Shown here one piece after another: positions 7,397-17,392 of a DNA stretch of 64,000 nt. Position 1 is the stretch's first letter, and the number at the start of each line of letters is the position of its first letter. Made by a program: the position numbers and the translations under genes. The notes under the pieces were generated by a model. The model searched no databases. It was not told the DNA's origin and worked only from the letters and a program-made list of their open reading frames with translations. This DNA comes from Rhodospirillaceae bacterium (GTDB lineage: Bacteria; Pseudomonadota; Alphaproteobacteria; UBA8366; Aestuariispiraceae). Where the stretch lies: the NCBI GenBank assembly GCA_002709955.1, contig PAQY01000013.1, forward strand, positions 1 through 64,000, in the 5' to 3' direction.

Positions 7397-7488
7397 GTGA
7401 ACGTCAATGGACGCCACAAGACAATGAAGCATCTTTAATCCCCAGTTTATCGGAGAAGTTCTAGACGTCAGTGAATGTCTGTGAATGT
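7397..7488. repeat. Repeated GTGAAYGT octamers beside the attachment site
   Basis: GTGAACGT (7397-7404), GTGAATGT (7471-7478) and GTGAATGT (7481-7488) lie between the integrase gene and the tRNA 3' end; a further GTGAACGT is at 4704-4711 near the excisionase-like gene. The last two form a tandem 10-bp repeat GTCWGTGAAT (7467-7486), one helical turn apart. This layout is typical of arm or Xis binding sites. The core crossover is expected within the tRNA 3' end at about 7494-7510; the other att copy must lie beyond the left edge. Confidence 0.5.
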
Positions 7489-7493
7489 GGGAA

Positions 7494-7583
<90 letters not shown>

Positions 7584-7941
7584 GCGATAGGCCCTGCATC
7601 TTGGACGTTTGGGCCTGGATCGAAACGTGCGGTTTCCTACACGATGGCGTTTGGCCTGCCAAGCCCTGAAAACAGGGGGAGGGGTTTGGGGCCGCCTGTT
7701 GCAGATGTTATTGCAGATGCGTTACTTATCCATTGACTTGGGGCCGTGCATCCGTATATTCCGCCCGTTCTTGCAGCCCTTTCGGGGTTGCGACGCATTT
7801 TGCGTGACTGCGCAGTTCGAGGTTTTGGGTCCGGTTCCGGCCGCATCCTACCGCATGGCGGAAAGATTGCCCCGATCAAAGACCGTTTCGGTTTTCAGGG
7901 TGACACCACAGAACGCGTGAAGCGATTGAAGGAAGAGACCC
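7584..7941 (+). promoter_or_regulatory. rplU-rpmA promoter and long leader
   Basis: This 358-bp stretch has no gene. TTGACT (7733-7738) and TATATT (7755-7760) are separated by 16 bases and form a good sigma-70-type promoter. Transcription would begin near 7767, leaving a leader of about 175 nt before rplU. The leader may hold an autoregulatory structure for L21, but I see no strong hairpin by eye. The ribosome site GGAAG lies 8-12 bases before the rplU ATG. Confidence 0.55.
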
Positions 7942-8433
7942 ATGTTCGCAGTAGTGAAGACGGGCGGCAAACAGTATCGTGTCGCCAAAGACGATGTTAT
8001 CCGCGTTGAAAAGCTGGAAGCAGAAGCAGGCGATACCGTCCTGTTGAATGAAGTTCTGATGATTTCTGACGAGAATGGCGCGCAGACCGGTACGCCGATG
8101 CTGCCAGGCGCTGTTGTCGAAGCAGAAGTTGTGGAGCAGACCCGCAACAAGAAAATCATCATCTTCAAAAAGAAGCGCCGCCAAAACTATCGCCGCAAGC
8201 GCGGTCATCGCCAGCACGTCACCGTGTTGCGCGTGATCGACATCGCCCTGGATGGCTCTAACAAGAAAGCCACCACAAAGGCGAAGGTTGCTGCGGCTCC
8301 GGCAGGCGATGCAGACGGCGATGCGCCGAAAGCTGCTGCTAAGAAGGCAACTGCCAAGAAAGCGGCAGGCAAGACAACTGCGAAGAAGGCAACGGCCAAA
8401 AAGGCTGCTGCTAAGAAATCTGACGCCGAATAA
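7942..8433 (+). CDS. rplU: 50S ribosomal protein L21
   Basis: A 163-aa protein whose first ~103 residues are classical L21 ([26 protein letters not shown] at the start; [22 protein letters not shown] near residues 73-94). L21 binds 23S rRNA in the large subunit with L20. It has an extra tail of about 55 residues dominated by Ala, Lys and Thr (repeated AKKATAKKA-type units) ending KKSDAE. Alphaproteobacterial L21 proteins often carry extended Ala/Lys tails, but this one is long and histone H1-like. Followed 26 bases later by rpmA in the same operon. Confidence 0.97.
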   Translation: MFAVVKTGGKQYRVAKDDVIRVEKLEAEAGDTVLLNEVLMISDENGAQTGTPMLPGAVVEAEVVEQTRNKKIIIFKKKRRQNYRRKRGHRQHVTVLRVIDIALDGSNKKATTKAKVAAAPAGDADGDAPKAAAKKATAKKAAGKTTAKKATAKKAAAKKSDAE

Positions 8434-8459
8434 GGCATTAACGCTGGAGGGCTTACATC

Positions 8460-8726
8460 ATGGCTCATAAAAAAGCAGGCGGTAGTTCACGCAACGGCCG
8501 CGATACAATTGGTAAACGCCTTGGCGTCAAGAAATTTGGCGGCGAAGCTGTTGTGGCCGGGAATATCCTGGTCCGTCAGCGTGGCAACAAATGGCATGCT
8601 GGCGACAATGTCGGCACGGGCCGTGACTATACGCTGTTTGCGCTGGTCGACGGGAATGTGGAATTCAAGAAGACCCGCGAACGCACCATTATTGGCATAC
8701 GACCGCTGGCCGAGGCTGCCGAGTAA
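8460..8726 (+). CDS. rpmA: 50S ribosomal protein L27
   Basis: An 88-aa L27 with the expected start [16 protein letters not shown], where the N-terminal residues reach toward the peptidyl transferase centre, and the core [22 protein letters not shown] at about residues 28-49. There is no cleavable N-terminal extension of the Firmicutes type. GGAGGG lies 9 bases upstream of the ATG. It completes the rplU-rpmA operon and is followed by a strong terminator. Confidence 0.98.
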   Translation: MAHKKAGGSSRNGRDTIGKRLGVKKFGGEAVVAGNILVRQRGNKWHAGDNVGTGRDYTLFALVDGNVEFKKTRERTIIGIRPLAEAAE

Positions 8727-8791
8727 GGCTGTCCCGGTTGGTCCTGAACACGATACTGCGTTAAACGCCGCATATCATCAGGTAGAGGAGA

Positions 8792-8819
8792 GGGGAACGG
8801 CCGCGCCGTTCCCCTTTTT
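8792..8819 (+). terminator. Rho-independent terminator after rpmA
   Basis: GGGGAACGGC (8792-8801) and GCCGTTCCCC (8805-8814) form a perfect 10-bp GC-rich stem with a 3-base loop, followed at once by TTTTT (8815-8819). It ends the rplU-rpmA transcript; obgE, which begins 46 bases later, would need either read-through or its own promoter. Confidence 0.92.
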
Positions 8820-8864
8820 CCGTTTCCCCCATTTTGGGGTCCCGTTGATCGGAAGTGACGAGAC

Positions 8865-9953
8865 ATGAAATTTCTGGATGAAGCCAAAATTTTTATACGC
8901 TCCGGCAATGGTGGCGCGGGCTGCGTATCGTTTCGGCGCGAGAAATTCGTTGAATTCGGCGGTCCCGATGGCGGGGATGGCGGCCGCGGTGCCGATGTCA
9001 TTGCCGAGGCGGTGGATGGCCTGAACACGCTGATCGATTATCGCTATCAACAGCATTTCAAGGGCAAGACGGGCCAGCACGGTATGGGCGACAATCGCAC
9101 CGGGCGCAGCGCTGATTCTGTCATCATGCGCCTGCCGGTGGGCACACAGGTCTTTGCGGAAGACAAGGAAACCCTGTTGGCGGATCTGACAGAGGTGGGC
9201 CAGAAAGCCATCCTGGCGCGGGGCGGCATGGGCGGGCGGGGCAATGCCACGTTCAAATCCTCCACCAATCAGGCCCCCCGGCGCTCTGATCCGGGTGAAG
9301 AGGGTGAGGAACGATGGGTCTGGCTGCGCCTGAAGCTGATCGCGGATGCCGGTCTGGTCGGGCTGCCCAATGCGGGCAAGTCTACGTTTTTAAGTGCCGT
9401 CAGTCGGGCGCGCCCAAAGATCGCTGATTATCCCTTCACCACCCTGCATCCTCAACTGGGCGTGGTCGGCGTGGATTCCCATGAATTCGTGATCGCCGAT
9501 ATTCCAGGCCTGATCGAAGGGGCCCATGAAGGGCAGGGGCTGGGGGATCGCTTTCTGGGCCATATAGAGCGATGCCGGGTCTTATTGCATCTGATCGACG
9601 GGGTTGAGGATAAGGTCGTAGACTCCTATCAGACGATCCGGGGCGAATTGGAAGCCTATGGTAATGGCCTGGCCGACAAGCCGGAAATCGTTGCGATCAA
9701 TAAGGCGGATGCCTCGATCCCTGAATTGATGGATGAACAGGTTGCGGCTTTGCGCAAAGTGACAAAATCCCCGATCCTGATCTTGTCGGGTGCAGCGGGC
9801 TTGGGCGTTGTGCCGGCCCTGCGGGCAATCTGGAAAGTGGTTGAGCCCTATCGCCTGGAAGAGGCTGCCCGGCGGGAGCGAGAGGCGGAGGCCGCTGCGG
9901 CGAAGATGGAACAGACCACGCGTTATATCACCGATGAATGGACCCCTATTTGA
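8865..9953 (+). CDS. obgE: GTPase Obg/CgtA
   Basis: A 362-aa essential ribosome-associated GTPase acting in 50S maturation and stress control. The Gly-rich Obg fold fills residues 1-158 ([19 protein letters not shown] and [18 protein letters not shown]). The G domain follows: G1 GLPNAGKST near 168, G2 TTLHPQLG, G3 [17 protein letters not shown]4 NKAD near 279 and G5 SGAAG. The short C-terminus ends TDEWTPI, as in many alphaproteobacteria that lack the OCT domain. GGAAG precedes the ATG. proB follows 24 bases later. Confidence 0.97.
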   Translation: MKFLDEAKIFIRSGNGGAGCVSFRREKFVEFGGPDGGDGGRGADVIAEAVDGLNTLIDYRYQQHFKGKTGQHGMGDNRTGRSADSVIMRLPVGTQVFAEDKETLLADLTEVGQKAILARGGMGGRGNATFKSSTNQAPRRSDPGEEGEERWVWLRLKLIADAGLVGLPNAGKSTFLSAVSRARPKIADYPFTTLHPQLGVVGVDSHEFVIADIPGLIEGAHEGQGLGDRFLGHIERCRVLLHLIDGVEDKVVDSYQTIRGELEAYGNGLADKPEIVAINKADASIPELMDEQVAALRKVTKSPILILSGAAGLGVVPALRAIWKVVEPYRLEEAARREREAEAAAAKMEQTTRYITDEWTPI

Positions 9954-9977
9954 GGTCAGAAACAAGCGAGTAAGGCC

Positions 9978-11138
9978 ATGGCATTCGCCGATTCCAAACG
10001 GGTGATTATCAAAATCGGGTCCGCCTTGCTGGTCGATGGGGCAGGGGCGATCCGTCAATCCTGGCTGGAAACACTGGCATCCGACATCGCGGAGTTTCGC
10101 CGTGCCGGGCAAGAGGTGCTGATCGTATCGTCCGGCTCTATCGCGGTGGGGCGTCATTTGCTGGGCCTCAAGACTGGCACATTGAAGCTGGAGGAAAAGC
10201 AGGCAGCCGCCGCGACCGGGCAAATCCGCCTGGCCCATGCCTATCAGGAAGCGCTGGCGCGGTTTGACATCAAGGTTGCGCAGATCCTGTTGACGCCGTC
10301 CGATACGGAGGAACGCCGCCGACATCTCAATGCCCGTGCCACCCTGCTGCAATTGTTAAAATTCGGCGTTGTTCCGGTCATTAATGAAAATGACACCGTG
10401 GCCACCAGCGAAATTCGCTATGGCGACAATGATCGGCTGGCCGCCCGGGTGGCGACCATGGCCAGCGCGGATCTGCTGGTGCTGTTGTCGGATATTGACG
10501 GGCTTTATACTGCCGACCCCAGGAAGGTTAAGACAGCAGAACACATCCCGGAAATCCGTGCAATTACACCGCAGATCGAAGCGATGGCGGGGGATGCGGT
10601 TCCCGGTGTGTCGACCGGTGGTATGATCACCAAGCTGGATGCGGCCAAAATCGCACTGGCGGGGGGATGCCGGATGGCGATTGCCCTGGGGCATAAGGAT
10701 CATGCGCTGAAAGCCCTGGCAGAAGGTGCGCGGGCAAGCTGGTTCATTCCATCCGACCAGCCGGTCACGGCCCGGAAACGCTGGATTTCCGGTACATTGA
10801 AACCGGTGGGTGAGGTTGTCGTCGATGCCGGTGCCCTGGCGGCGCTGGGGCGGGGCAAGAGTTTGCTGCCAGCAGGGGTGCGTGCCGTTTCCGGCACTTT
10901 CGAGCGGGGCGACGCGGTGCTGATCAAAGGGCCGGATGGTCGGATCGTGGGTAAGGGCCTGTCGGCCTATTCCTCAGACGATGCCACCCGGATCGCCGGG
11001 TTGCAGTCATCAGAAATTCGCACGGTGCTGGATTTTGATGGACGACCGGAACTGATTCACCGGGATGATATGTCCCTGGATCAATCAGAATTACCGGTTG
11101 CGGGGAATCACGCCCCAGGCTTAGAGTCGATTGGATAG
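9978..11138 (+). CDS. proB: Glutamate 5-kinase
   Basis: A 386-aa enzyme that phosphorylates L-glutamate with ATP, the first step of proline synthesis. The amino-acid kinase domain occupies residues 1-260 ([53 protein letters not shown]). A C-terminal PUA domain follows, about residues 285-365 ([28 protein letters not shown]), as in full-length bacterial ProB. It lies between obgE and proA, the standard alphaproteobacterial order. Feedback control by proline through the kinase domain is known for the family. Confidence 0.97.
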   Translation: MAFADSKRVIIKIGSALLVDGAGAIRQSWLETLASDIAEFRRAGQEVLIVSSGSIAVGRHLLGLKTGTLKLEEKQAAAATGQIRLAHAYQEALARFDIKVAQILLTPSDTEERRRHLNARATLLQLLKFGVVPVINENDTVATSEIRYGDNDRLAARVATMASADLLVLLSDIDGLYTADPRKVKTAEHIPEIRAITPQIEAMAGDAVPGVSTGGMITKLDAAKIALAGGCRMAIALGHKDHALKALAEGARASWFIPSDQPVTARKRWISGTLKPVGEVVVDAGALAALGRGKSLLPAGVRAVSGTFERGDAVLIKGPDGRIVGKGLSAYSSDDATRIAGLQSSEIRTVLDFDGRPELIHRDDMSLDQSELPVAGNHAPGLESIG

Positions 11139-11149
11139 GAAGCAAGAGC

Positions 11150-12430
11150 ATGGACGGTGTTGATATCGTTGAGGGGGACGCCCGCGCGGATTTGAAGGCC
11201 ATGGCACAGCGTGCCCGCACGGCCTGTCATGCGCTGGGCCTTGCCACGTCAGATGCCCGCCGGGATGGCCTGTATCAGGCGGCCCGGATTATTCGCGCGC
11301 GCATGGATGACATTGTCCAGGCGAATGCCAGGGACATGGCCTATGGCGCAGAAAAGAACCTGAGCCCGGCAATGATGGATCGCCTGTTGCTGCCGCAAGA
11401 CCGGATTGAGGCCATGGCGACAGGTGTGGAAGCCGTTGCGGATTTACCCGATCCAGTTGGACAAGTTCTTCAGTCATGGGATCGCCCCAATGGGTTGCAG
11501 ATCGACCGTGTGCGAACTCCGCTGGGCGTGATCGGGGTGATCTATGAAAGCCGCCCGAATGTCACGGCGGATGCCGGTGCCTTGTGTGTGAAGGCTGGTA
11601 ATGCGGTGATCTTGCGGGGCGGATCAGAAAGCTTTCATTCCGCAGGCGTCATTGCAGACTGTCTGCGCCAGGGGCTGGTCGCGGCGGGCCTGCCACAGGA
11701 TGCGGTTCAGATTGCACACAGCCGTGATCGTGCCTTTGTTGGGGCCATGCTGGGGGCCAGCGGCCTGATTGATGTTATCATCCCGCGGGGTGGGCGCAAT
11801 TTGATTGAACGGGTAATGACAGATGCCCGCGTGCCGGTCTTTGCCCATCTGGAAGGGCTGGTTCATCTGTATATCCACAGCGCGGCTGATCCTGAAAAGG
11901 CTGTGGCAATCGCGGTGAATGGTAAGATGCGGCGCACCGGGGTTTGTGGGGCGACGGAGACTTTGCTGATTGATCGCGCCGTTGCGCCGACCTTGTTGCC
12001 GCGCCTGACAGAGGCCCTGACCAAAGCCGGTTGCGCCTTGCGCGGCGATGCCGAGGCCATGGCGCTGATGCCGGTGCTTACCGCCGCGACGGAGGAGGAC
12101 TGGTCGACCGAGTATCTGGATGCCATATTGTCCATTCGTGTGGTGGAGGACCTGGAGGCCGCAATGGCACATATTGCGCAATATGGCTCAAATCATACCG
12201 ATTGCATCGTGACAGAGGATAATGATGCAGCAGAACGGTTCTTGCGAGAGGTTGATTCCGCGATTGTGATGCATAATGCCTCAACCCAATTTGCCGATGG
12301 GGGGGAATTTGGCATGGGGGCTGAAATCGGCATTTCCACCGGGCGCATGCATGCCAGGGGGCCTGTGGGGGCGGAACAGTTGACCAGTTTCAAATACCAG
12401 GTACGGGGCACCGGGCAGGTTCGCCCGTGA
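11150..12430 (+). CDS. proA: Gamma-glutamyl phosphate reductase
   Basis: A 426-aa NADPH-dependent dehydrogenase that converts glutamyl-5-phosphate to the semialdehyde, second step of proline synthesis. Aldehyde-dehydrogenase fold with [35 protein letters not shown] split over residues 125-160, the catalytic Cys in the [14 protein letters not shown] segment near residue 266, and the C-terminal signature [18 protein letters not shown]. Starts 11 bases after proB, so they are cotranscribed and probably channel the labile acyl phosphate between them. Confidence 0.97.
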   Translation: MDGVDIVEGDARADLKAMAQRARTACHALGLATSDARRDGLYQAARIIRARMDDIVQANARDMAYGAEKNLSPAMMDRLLLPQDRIEAMATGVEAVADLPDPVGQVLQSWDRPNGLQIDRVRTPLGVIGVIYESRPNVTADAGALCVKAGNAVILRGGSESFHSAGVIADCLRQGLVAAGLPQDAVQIAHSRDRAFVGAMLGASGLIDVIIPRGGRNLIERVMTDARVPVFAHLEGLVHLYIHSAADPEKAVAIAVNGKMRRTGVCGATETLLIDRAVAPTLLPRLTEALTKAGCALRGDAEAMALMPVLTAATEEDWSTEYLDAILSIRVVEDLEAAMAHIAQYGSNHTDCIVTEDNDAAERFLREVDSAIVMHNASTQFADGGEFGMGAEIGISTGRMHARGPVGAEQLTSFKYQVRGTGQVRP

Positions 12431-12469
12431 CGGTGCGGGCTGTTGCGAATTCTTCGGTTCGGATGCGCC

Positions 12470-13114
12470 ATGGGTAAATTCCGCACCACCAGTCTGGTCA
12501 GCCGCAATCGACGCATGACCGTTGGTCTTCTGGGCGGGTCTTTCAATCCGGCGCATGAAGGTCATTTACACATCTCGCGCGAGGCGCTGAAGCGTCTGAA
12601 CCTGGATCAGGTTTGGTGGATGGTGTCGCCCCAGAACCCGCTGAAATCCGAATCAGGCATGGCCGGATTTGAAGATCGCTTTCAATCCGCAAAGGCTATG
12701 GCGCGGGATCCCCGCATTCGTGTGACAGATATCGAACGGCGGCTGGGCACGCGTCAGACGGCAGAGACACTGACCAAACTTACCAAAATGCTGCCGGAAA
12801 TTCGGTTTGTCTGGTTGATGGGCGCGGACAACCTGTTGCAAATTCATCGCTGGTATCGATGGACTAAAATCTTCACGACGGTTCCCCTTGCCGTTTTTGC
12901 AAGACCTACGTATGATTCACGGGCGTTGGCTGGGCAGGCGGCGGCTCGGTTTGCGCGGGCGTTTCTACCGGATCGGTTTGCGCCTGGATTGGCTTATAGA
13001 GCGCCGCCAGCTTGGATGTTTTTGGCGATACGCCGACATGCGGCCTCTGCGACCGCTATTCGGGCGTCGGGCGGGTTCCCTTCTTCGGGCCGGTCTGATG
13101 AACCCGATGAATAG
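12470..13114 (+). CDS. nadD: Nicotinate-nucleotide adenylyltransferase
   Basis: Transfers AMP to nicotinate mononucleotide in NAD synthesis. The nucleotidyltransferase signature GLLGGSFNPAHEGHLHIS lies near the N-terminus, WWMVSPQNPLK and VWLMGADNL follow, and the C-terminal SATAIRA closes the fold. From ATG 12470 the product is 214 aa; ATG 12515 (MTVGLLGG) would remove 15 residues, and upstream TTG 12443 is unlikely. No start has a strong ribosome site. The last codons overlap the beginning of rsfS in another frame. Confidence 0.93.
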   Translation: MGKFRTTSLVSRNRRMTVGLLGGSFNPAHEGHLHISREALKRLNLDQVWWMVSPQNPLKSESGMAGFEDRFQSAKAMARDPRIRVTDIERRLGTRQTAETLTKLTKMLPEIRFVWLMGADNLLQIHRWYRWTKIFTTVPLAVFARPTYDSRALAGQAAARFARAFLPDRFAPGLAYRAPPAWMFLAIRRHAASATAIRASGGFPSSGRSDEPDE

Positions 13115-13538
13115 TCGACAGAGCAACCAAATGGTTGGCGGGCAACAGAAGGAGAAACCGAAGATCGCTAGTCTCATTGCGCAGGAACCGTATTCCGACC
13201 TCATGTTGGGATTGATCGAAACCTCATTGGATGACGACAAGGCTCAGGCCGTGACCGTCATCGAATTGCGCGGCAAATCGTCCATCGCCGATCACATGGT
13301 GATCGCCAGTGGTACATCCAGCCGCCAAGTGGTCTCTATGGCAGACCATCTTCTGGAAAAGCTGAAATCGTCTGGCGTCGAAGGTGCGCGGGTCGAAGGC
13401 ATGAATCAGGGTGATTGGGTCCTGATCGATGCCGGCGACATTATCGTGCATCTGTTCCGTCCAGAGGTTCGCAGCTTCTATAATCTTGAGAAGATGTGGG
13501 GCGTGGAGATGCCGGAACCCATGAGCGCAAACGCCTGA
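13098..13538 (+). CDS. rsfS: Ribosomal silencing factor RsfS
   Basis: An RsfS/Iojap protein that binds L14 and blocks 30S-50S joining when nutrients are short. The core is LIETSLDDDKAQAVTVIELRGKSSIADHMVIASGTSSRQV split over about residues 37-76, with GDWVLIDAGDIIVHLFRPEVRSFYNLEKMW near the C-terminus. ATG 13098 overlaps the nadD end; ATG 13107 or 13131 would give lengths closer to the usual 110-135 aa. The same frame stays open far upstream inside nadD, but that sequence is Arg-rich shadow. rlmH follows, the classical order. Confidence 0.95.
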   Translation: MNPMNSRQSNQMVGGQQKEKPKIASLIAQEPYSDLMLGLIETSLDDDKAQAVTVIELRGKSSIADHMVIASGTSSRQVVSMADHLLEKLKSSGVEGARVEGMNQGDWVLIDAGDIIVHLFRPEVRSFYNLEKMWGVEMPEPMSANA

Positions 13539-13576
13539 TCGGGCGCAGCGCACAGGGATAGGCAGAAAGGGGTCCG

Positions 13577-14035
13577 ATGCGGATACGCATCATCGCGGTC
13601 GGCCGCGCAAAGCGCGGTCCCGAGACGAGTCTTTTTGATGTCTATCGATCCCGGATCACCTGGTCCCTTGAGCTTATAGAGGTCGAGGAGAAACGCCCCC
13701 TTCCAACCGATCAGCGGATCGCACGGGAAGAGGAACTGATTCGGGCGAAAATCCCGGACGGGGCAACGATTGTGGCCCTGGACGAAACCGGCGATGATCT
13801 GACCAGCCGAAAACTCGCCGCAAAATTCCAGACATGGCAGGACAGCGGCACTAGTGATCTGGTGTTCCTGATCGGCGGGGCGGACGGCCTGTCAGACGGG
13901 TTGCGCCAATCGGCCAGCTTGCTGATCCGCTTTGGCCGTGTCACCTGGCCCCATATGCTGGTCCGCCCCATGCTGGCCGAACAAATCTACCGCTGCCGCC
14001 AAATCCTGGACGGCCATCCCTATCATCGGGATTAA
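13577..14035 (+). CDS. rlmH: 23S rRNA pseudouridine-1915 N3-methyltransferase RlmH
   Basis: A 152-aa SPOUT-class methyltransferase that uses SAM to methylate pseudouridine 1915 in helix 69 of 23S rRNA. The knotted SAM-binding region is visible: VALDETGDDLTSRKLAAKF (about residues 70-88), LVFLIGGADGLSDGLR (about 95-110) and the tail LAEQIYRCRQILDGHPYHRD, which is the diagnostic RlmH ending. AAAGGGG precedes the ATG. It closes the housekeeping string that begins at rplU. Confidence 0.97.
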   Translation: MRIRIIAVGRAKRGPETSLFDVYRSRITWSLELIEVEEKRPLPTDQRIAREEELIRAKIPDGATIVALDETGDDLTSRKLAAKFQTWQDSGTSDLVFLIGGADGLSDGLRQSASLLIRFGRVTWPHMLVRPMLAEQIYRCRQILDGHPYHRD

Positions 14036-14060
14036 AAGAAAATCCGTCAAAAGGCGTCGA

Positions 14061-14402
14061 TCAGCGCGGGGCCAGATACGCGTCAGGCAATGATTTCAAT
14101 GATTGCTTATAAGGTGCGACAACAATGTTGGCTTCGCGTTTTCTCGCCTGCGCAATATCATAGCTGTTCTGCATTCTCATTAAAGTATCCATAGATATCC
14201 CAAAGGCTTTTTCGAAGCGTAATGCCATCTCAGGAGACAGATGAGCGCGCTCGTTCAACAGGGCAGATAAGGTCGGACGGGTTACCCCCAAAATATGCGA
14301 TGCGGTCGTAACAGACAGCTCTAATGGCTCCAGCACTTCATGTTTAAGAAATCCGCCTGGATGGGATGGTGCTTTCAGTCGGATGCTTTCAGAAGTCGTC
14401 AT
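14061..14402 (-). CDS. higA: HigA-type antitoxin (HTH)
   Basis: A 113-aa XRE-family antitoxin. After SHPGGFLKHEVLEPLELSVT comes the HTH (about residues 28-62: TASHILGVTRPTLSALLNERAHLSPEMALRFEKAFG), the HigA/VapI signature. It neutralises the HigB-like toxin encoded 9 bases upstream and normally represses the shared promoter. Gene order toxin-then-antitoxin is the one characteristic of higBA. The C-terminal basic stretch may contact the toxin. Confidence 0.93.
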   Translation of the reverse strand: MTTSESIRLKAPSHPGGFLKHEVLEPLELSVTTASHILGVTRPTLSALLNERAHLSPEMALRFEKAFGISMDTLMRMQNSYDIAQARKREANIVVAPYKQSLKSLPDAYLAPR

Positions 14403-14411
14403 GGTGTTCTC

Positions 14412-14702
14412 CTAGTGATAATCTTCATAATCAAGGTCGATGATTTCGACTTCGAATTGATCAATTTTGAATGTCAGTCGCCAATTTCTTGTGACGGTCA
14501 AACTCCAGGTACCTTTTCGAGCACCTGTGAGTATGTGCGCACGCCAGCTTGGGATCGCTTTAAGTTCTTCAACGCTGTCCATATCTTGCAGAAAGGAAAT
14601 CATGCGTCGGAGCTTTGGAGCGATGTCACTTGGCAGACCAGACAAATCATCCTTTAGAATGAACTGACGTAATCCTTTATGCAGAACGTTTCTGATCTTC
14701 AT
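14412..14702 (-). CDS. higB: HigB-type toxin (RelE/ParE fold)
   Basis: A 96-aa toxin from ATG 14702; MKIRNVLHKGLRQFILKDD matches the usual HigB start (the IxxFxHKGL pattern), while an in-frame upstream extension to 14774 does not. Features include LRRMISFLQDM, SWRAHILTGARKGTWSLTV (Arg/Trp core near 55-72) and NWRLTFKID, which are the RelE-superfamily strands with catalytic basic residues. HigB toxins cleave mRNA at the ribosome. The promoter sits so close that transcription would begin at or next to the ATG. Confidence 0.92.
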   Translation of the reverse strand: MKIRNVLHKGLRQFILKDDLSGLPSDIAPKLRRMISFLQDMDSVEELKAIPSWRAHILTGARKGTWSLTVTRNWRLTFKIDQFEVEIIDLDYEDYH

Positions 14703-14707
14703 ACCGA

Positions 14708-14736
14708 AGTATAGCAGCCAATCTGTATGCCGTAAA
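14708..14736 (-). promoter_or_regulatory. higBA promoter, possibly leaderless
   Basis: On the minus strand TTTACG (14736-14731) and TATACT (14713-14708) are 17 bases apart. The expected start point, about 7 bases past the -10 box, falls on the ATG of higB (14702), and no ribosome site precedes that ATG. A leaderless toxin message is therefore predicted. Confidence 0.55.
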
Positions 14737-14814
14737 GTTACACGCGACATTATGGCGTCAAACTTTAACTTCACCGATGAAACGATGTGATGCGGTTGAG
14801 ACTAAACCTGCAGT

Positions 14815-16500
<1,686 letters not shown>

Positions 16501-16771
16501 GGCGGTCCTGCTCCTTAAGCAAATGATGCAACGAAATACCGCCAGCCGGGGCGGCGAGAGGGTTTTAGCGGAGTTGAGCCCGTAGGGCAATGACGGCATC
16601 GGGCAATCCTGATGCAATCTGGTTTATGTAAAAAAAACATAACTATTAATGGTTCCAAGCAAAAAGTTCGCCTTTTTACTGCAAAACAATGCCGTCTCGA
16701 TATACAACTCTTGGTCTATCCTGGTTTTTCGGAATGGCCGAATGACCAGAACTCTGAAGGAGGGCATAATT
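16501..16771. promoter_or_regulatory. Divergent control region with TTATGT/ACATAA inverted repeat
   Basis: The gap between ettA (leftward) and the acyltransferase (rightward) holds TTATGT (16624-16629) and ACATAA (16637-16642) around seven A residues, a symmetric AT-rich site that could bind the LuxR-like protein or act as a weak bidirectional signal. It is shorter than a canonical 20-bp lux box. GGAGG at about 16759-16763 is the ribosome site for the acyltransferase. No confident -35/-10 pair was chosen. Confidence 0.35.
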
Positions 16772-17392
16772 ATGAGTAACCGTATAAATAGTTCCGATGA
16801 TTCTATTACAATCAAGGTTGCCTCTACGATTGAGGACCTGATCGCCTGTCAACGAATTCGATCAGCGTGCTTTATGAGTGGCGACGAACCGGAACCATAT
16901 TCGGAACAGTTCGATGGGAACGACTTTTCGGCGGCAACGCATTTATTGGCTTGTCGAAATGGCGCACCCGTCGGTAGTATGCGTATACGCATCCTGAATG
17001 GGGGTGAAGGAACTGAGGCAACTTGGGAAAAGCTTTCTGTGCTGCCCAGTGAAAGAGGTGCTTTGGCTATCCTGAACTCAATCGCGCAGGCTGCGGTGCA
17101 GTATTCGGTGTTTAAAGGAATTACGACCATTAGAGGTTTGGTGCGGGATCCACGGATCATGAAGTTCTGGAAGCGCACAGTGAATGGCGTAATCACCAAT
17201 GAGCCGCCGGTCGTCTATGAGGGACGGGAATACCGTCATATCCTCATCGACCTGCGTCCTTATTGGACACCATGCGAACGACTGACATTGGAGAAGATCG
17301 AACATGAGATTTTCGCCAAACATTTGTCAGATCGTCGCCGCGCATTGGCATCAGAGCGAGTGGAAGAGAGAATGAGGCAACGCGTCGCATGA
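16772..17392 (+). CDS. LuxI/FeeM-like N-acyltransferase
   Basis: A 206-aa protein from ATG 16772 with GGAGG 8 bases upstream; the frame extends 41 codons further but without a leader. It has the GNAT-like layout shared by acyl-homoserine lactone synthases and N-acyl amino acid synthases: IACQRIRSACF (residues 24-34), an acidic EQFDGNDFSAATHLL (45-59), VGSMRIRIL (67-75) and WEKLSVLPSERG (85-96). The Trp-Glu pair is kept, but the Arg that follows in LuxI (E-x-x-R) is not obvious. It probably makes an acylated signal or amino acid lipid from acyl-ACP or acyl-CoA. Its stop overlaps the start of a LuxR-like regulator by 4 bases. Substrate unknown. Confidence 0.65.
   Translation: MSNRINSSDDSITIKVASTIEDLIACQRIRSACFMSGDEPEPYSEQFDGNDFSAATHLLACRNGAPVGSMRIRILNGGEGTEATWEKLSVLPSERGALAILNSIAQAAVQYSVFKGITTIRGLVRDPRIMKFWKRTVNGVITNEPPVVYEGREYRHILIDLRPYWTPCERLTLEKIEHEIFAKHLSDRRRALASERVEERMRQRVA

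Noticed and set aside
9582-10352. A 256-codon minus-strand frame
   Set aside because: It is antisense to the obgE-proB junction and lacks any leader or domain.
12888-13097. N-terminal extension of RsfS
   Set aside because: The in-frame sequence is Arg-rich and lies inside nadD; RsfS proteins are normally 110-135 residues.
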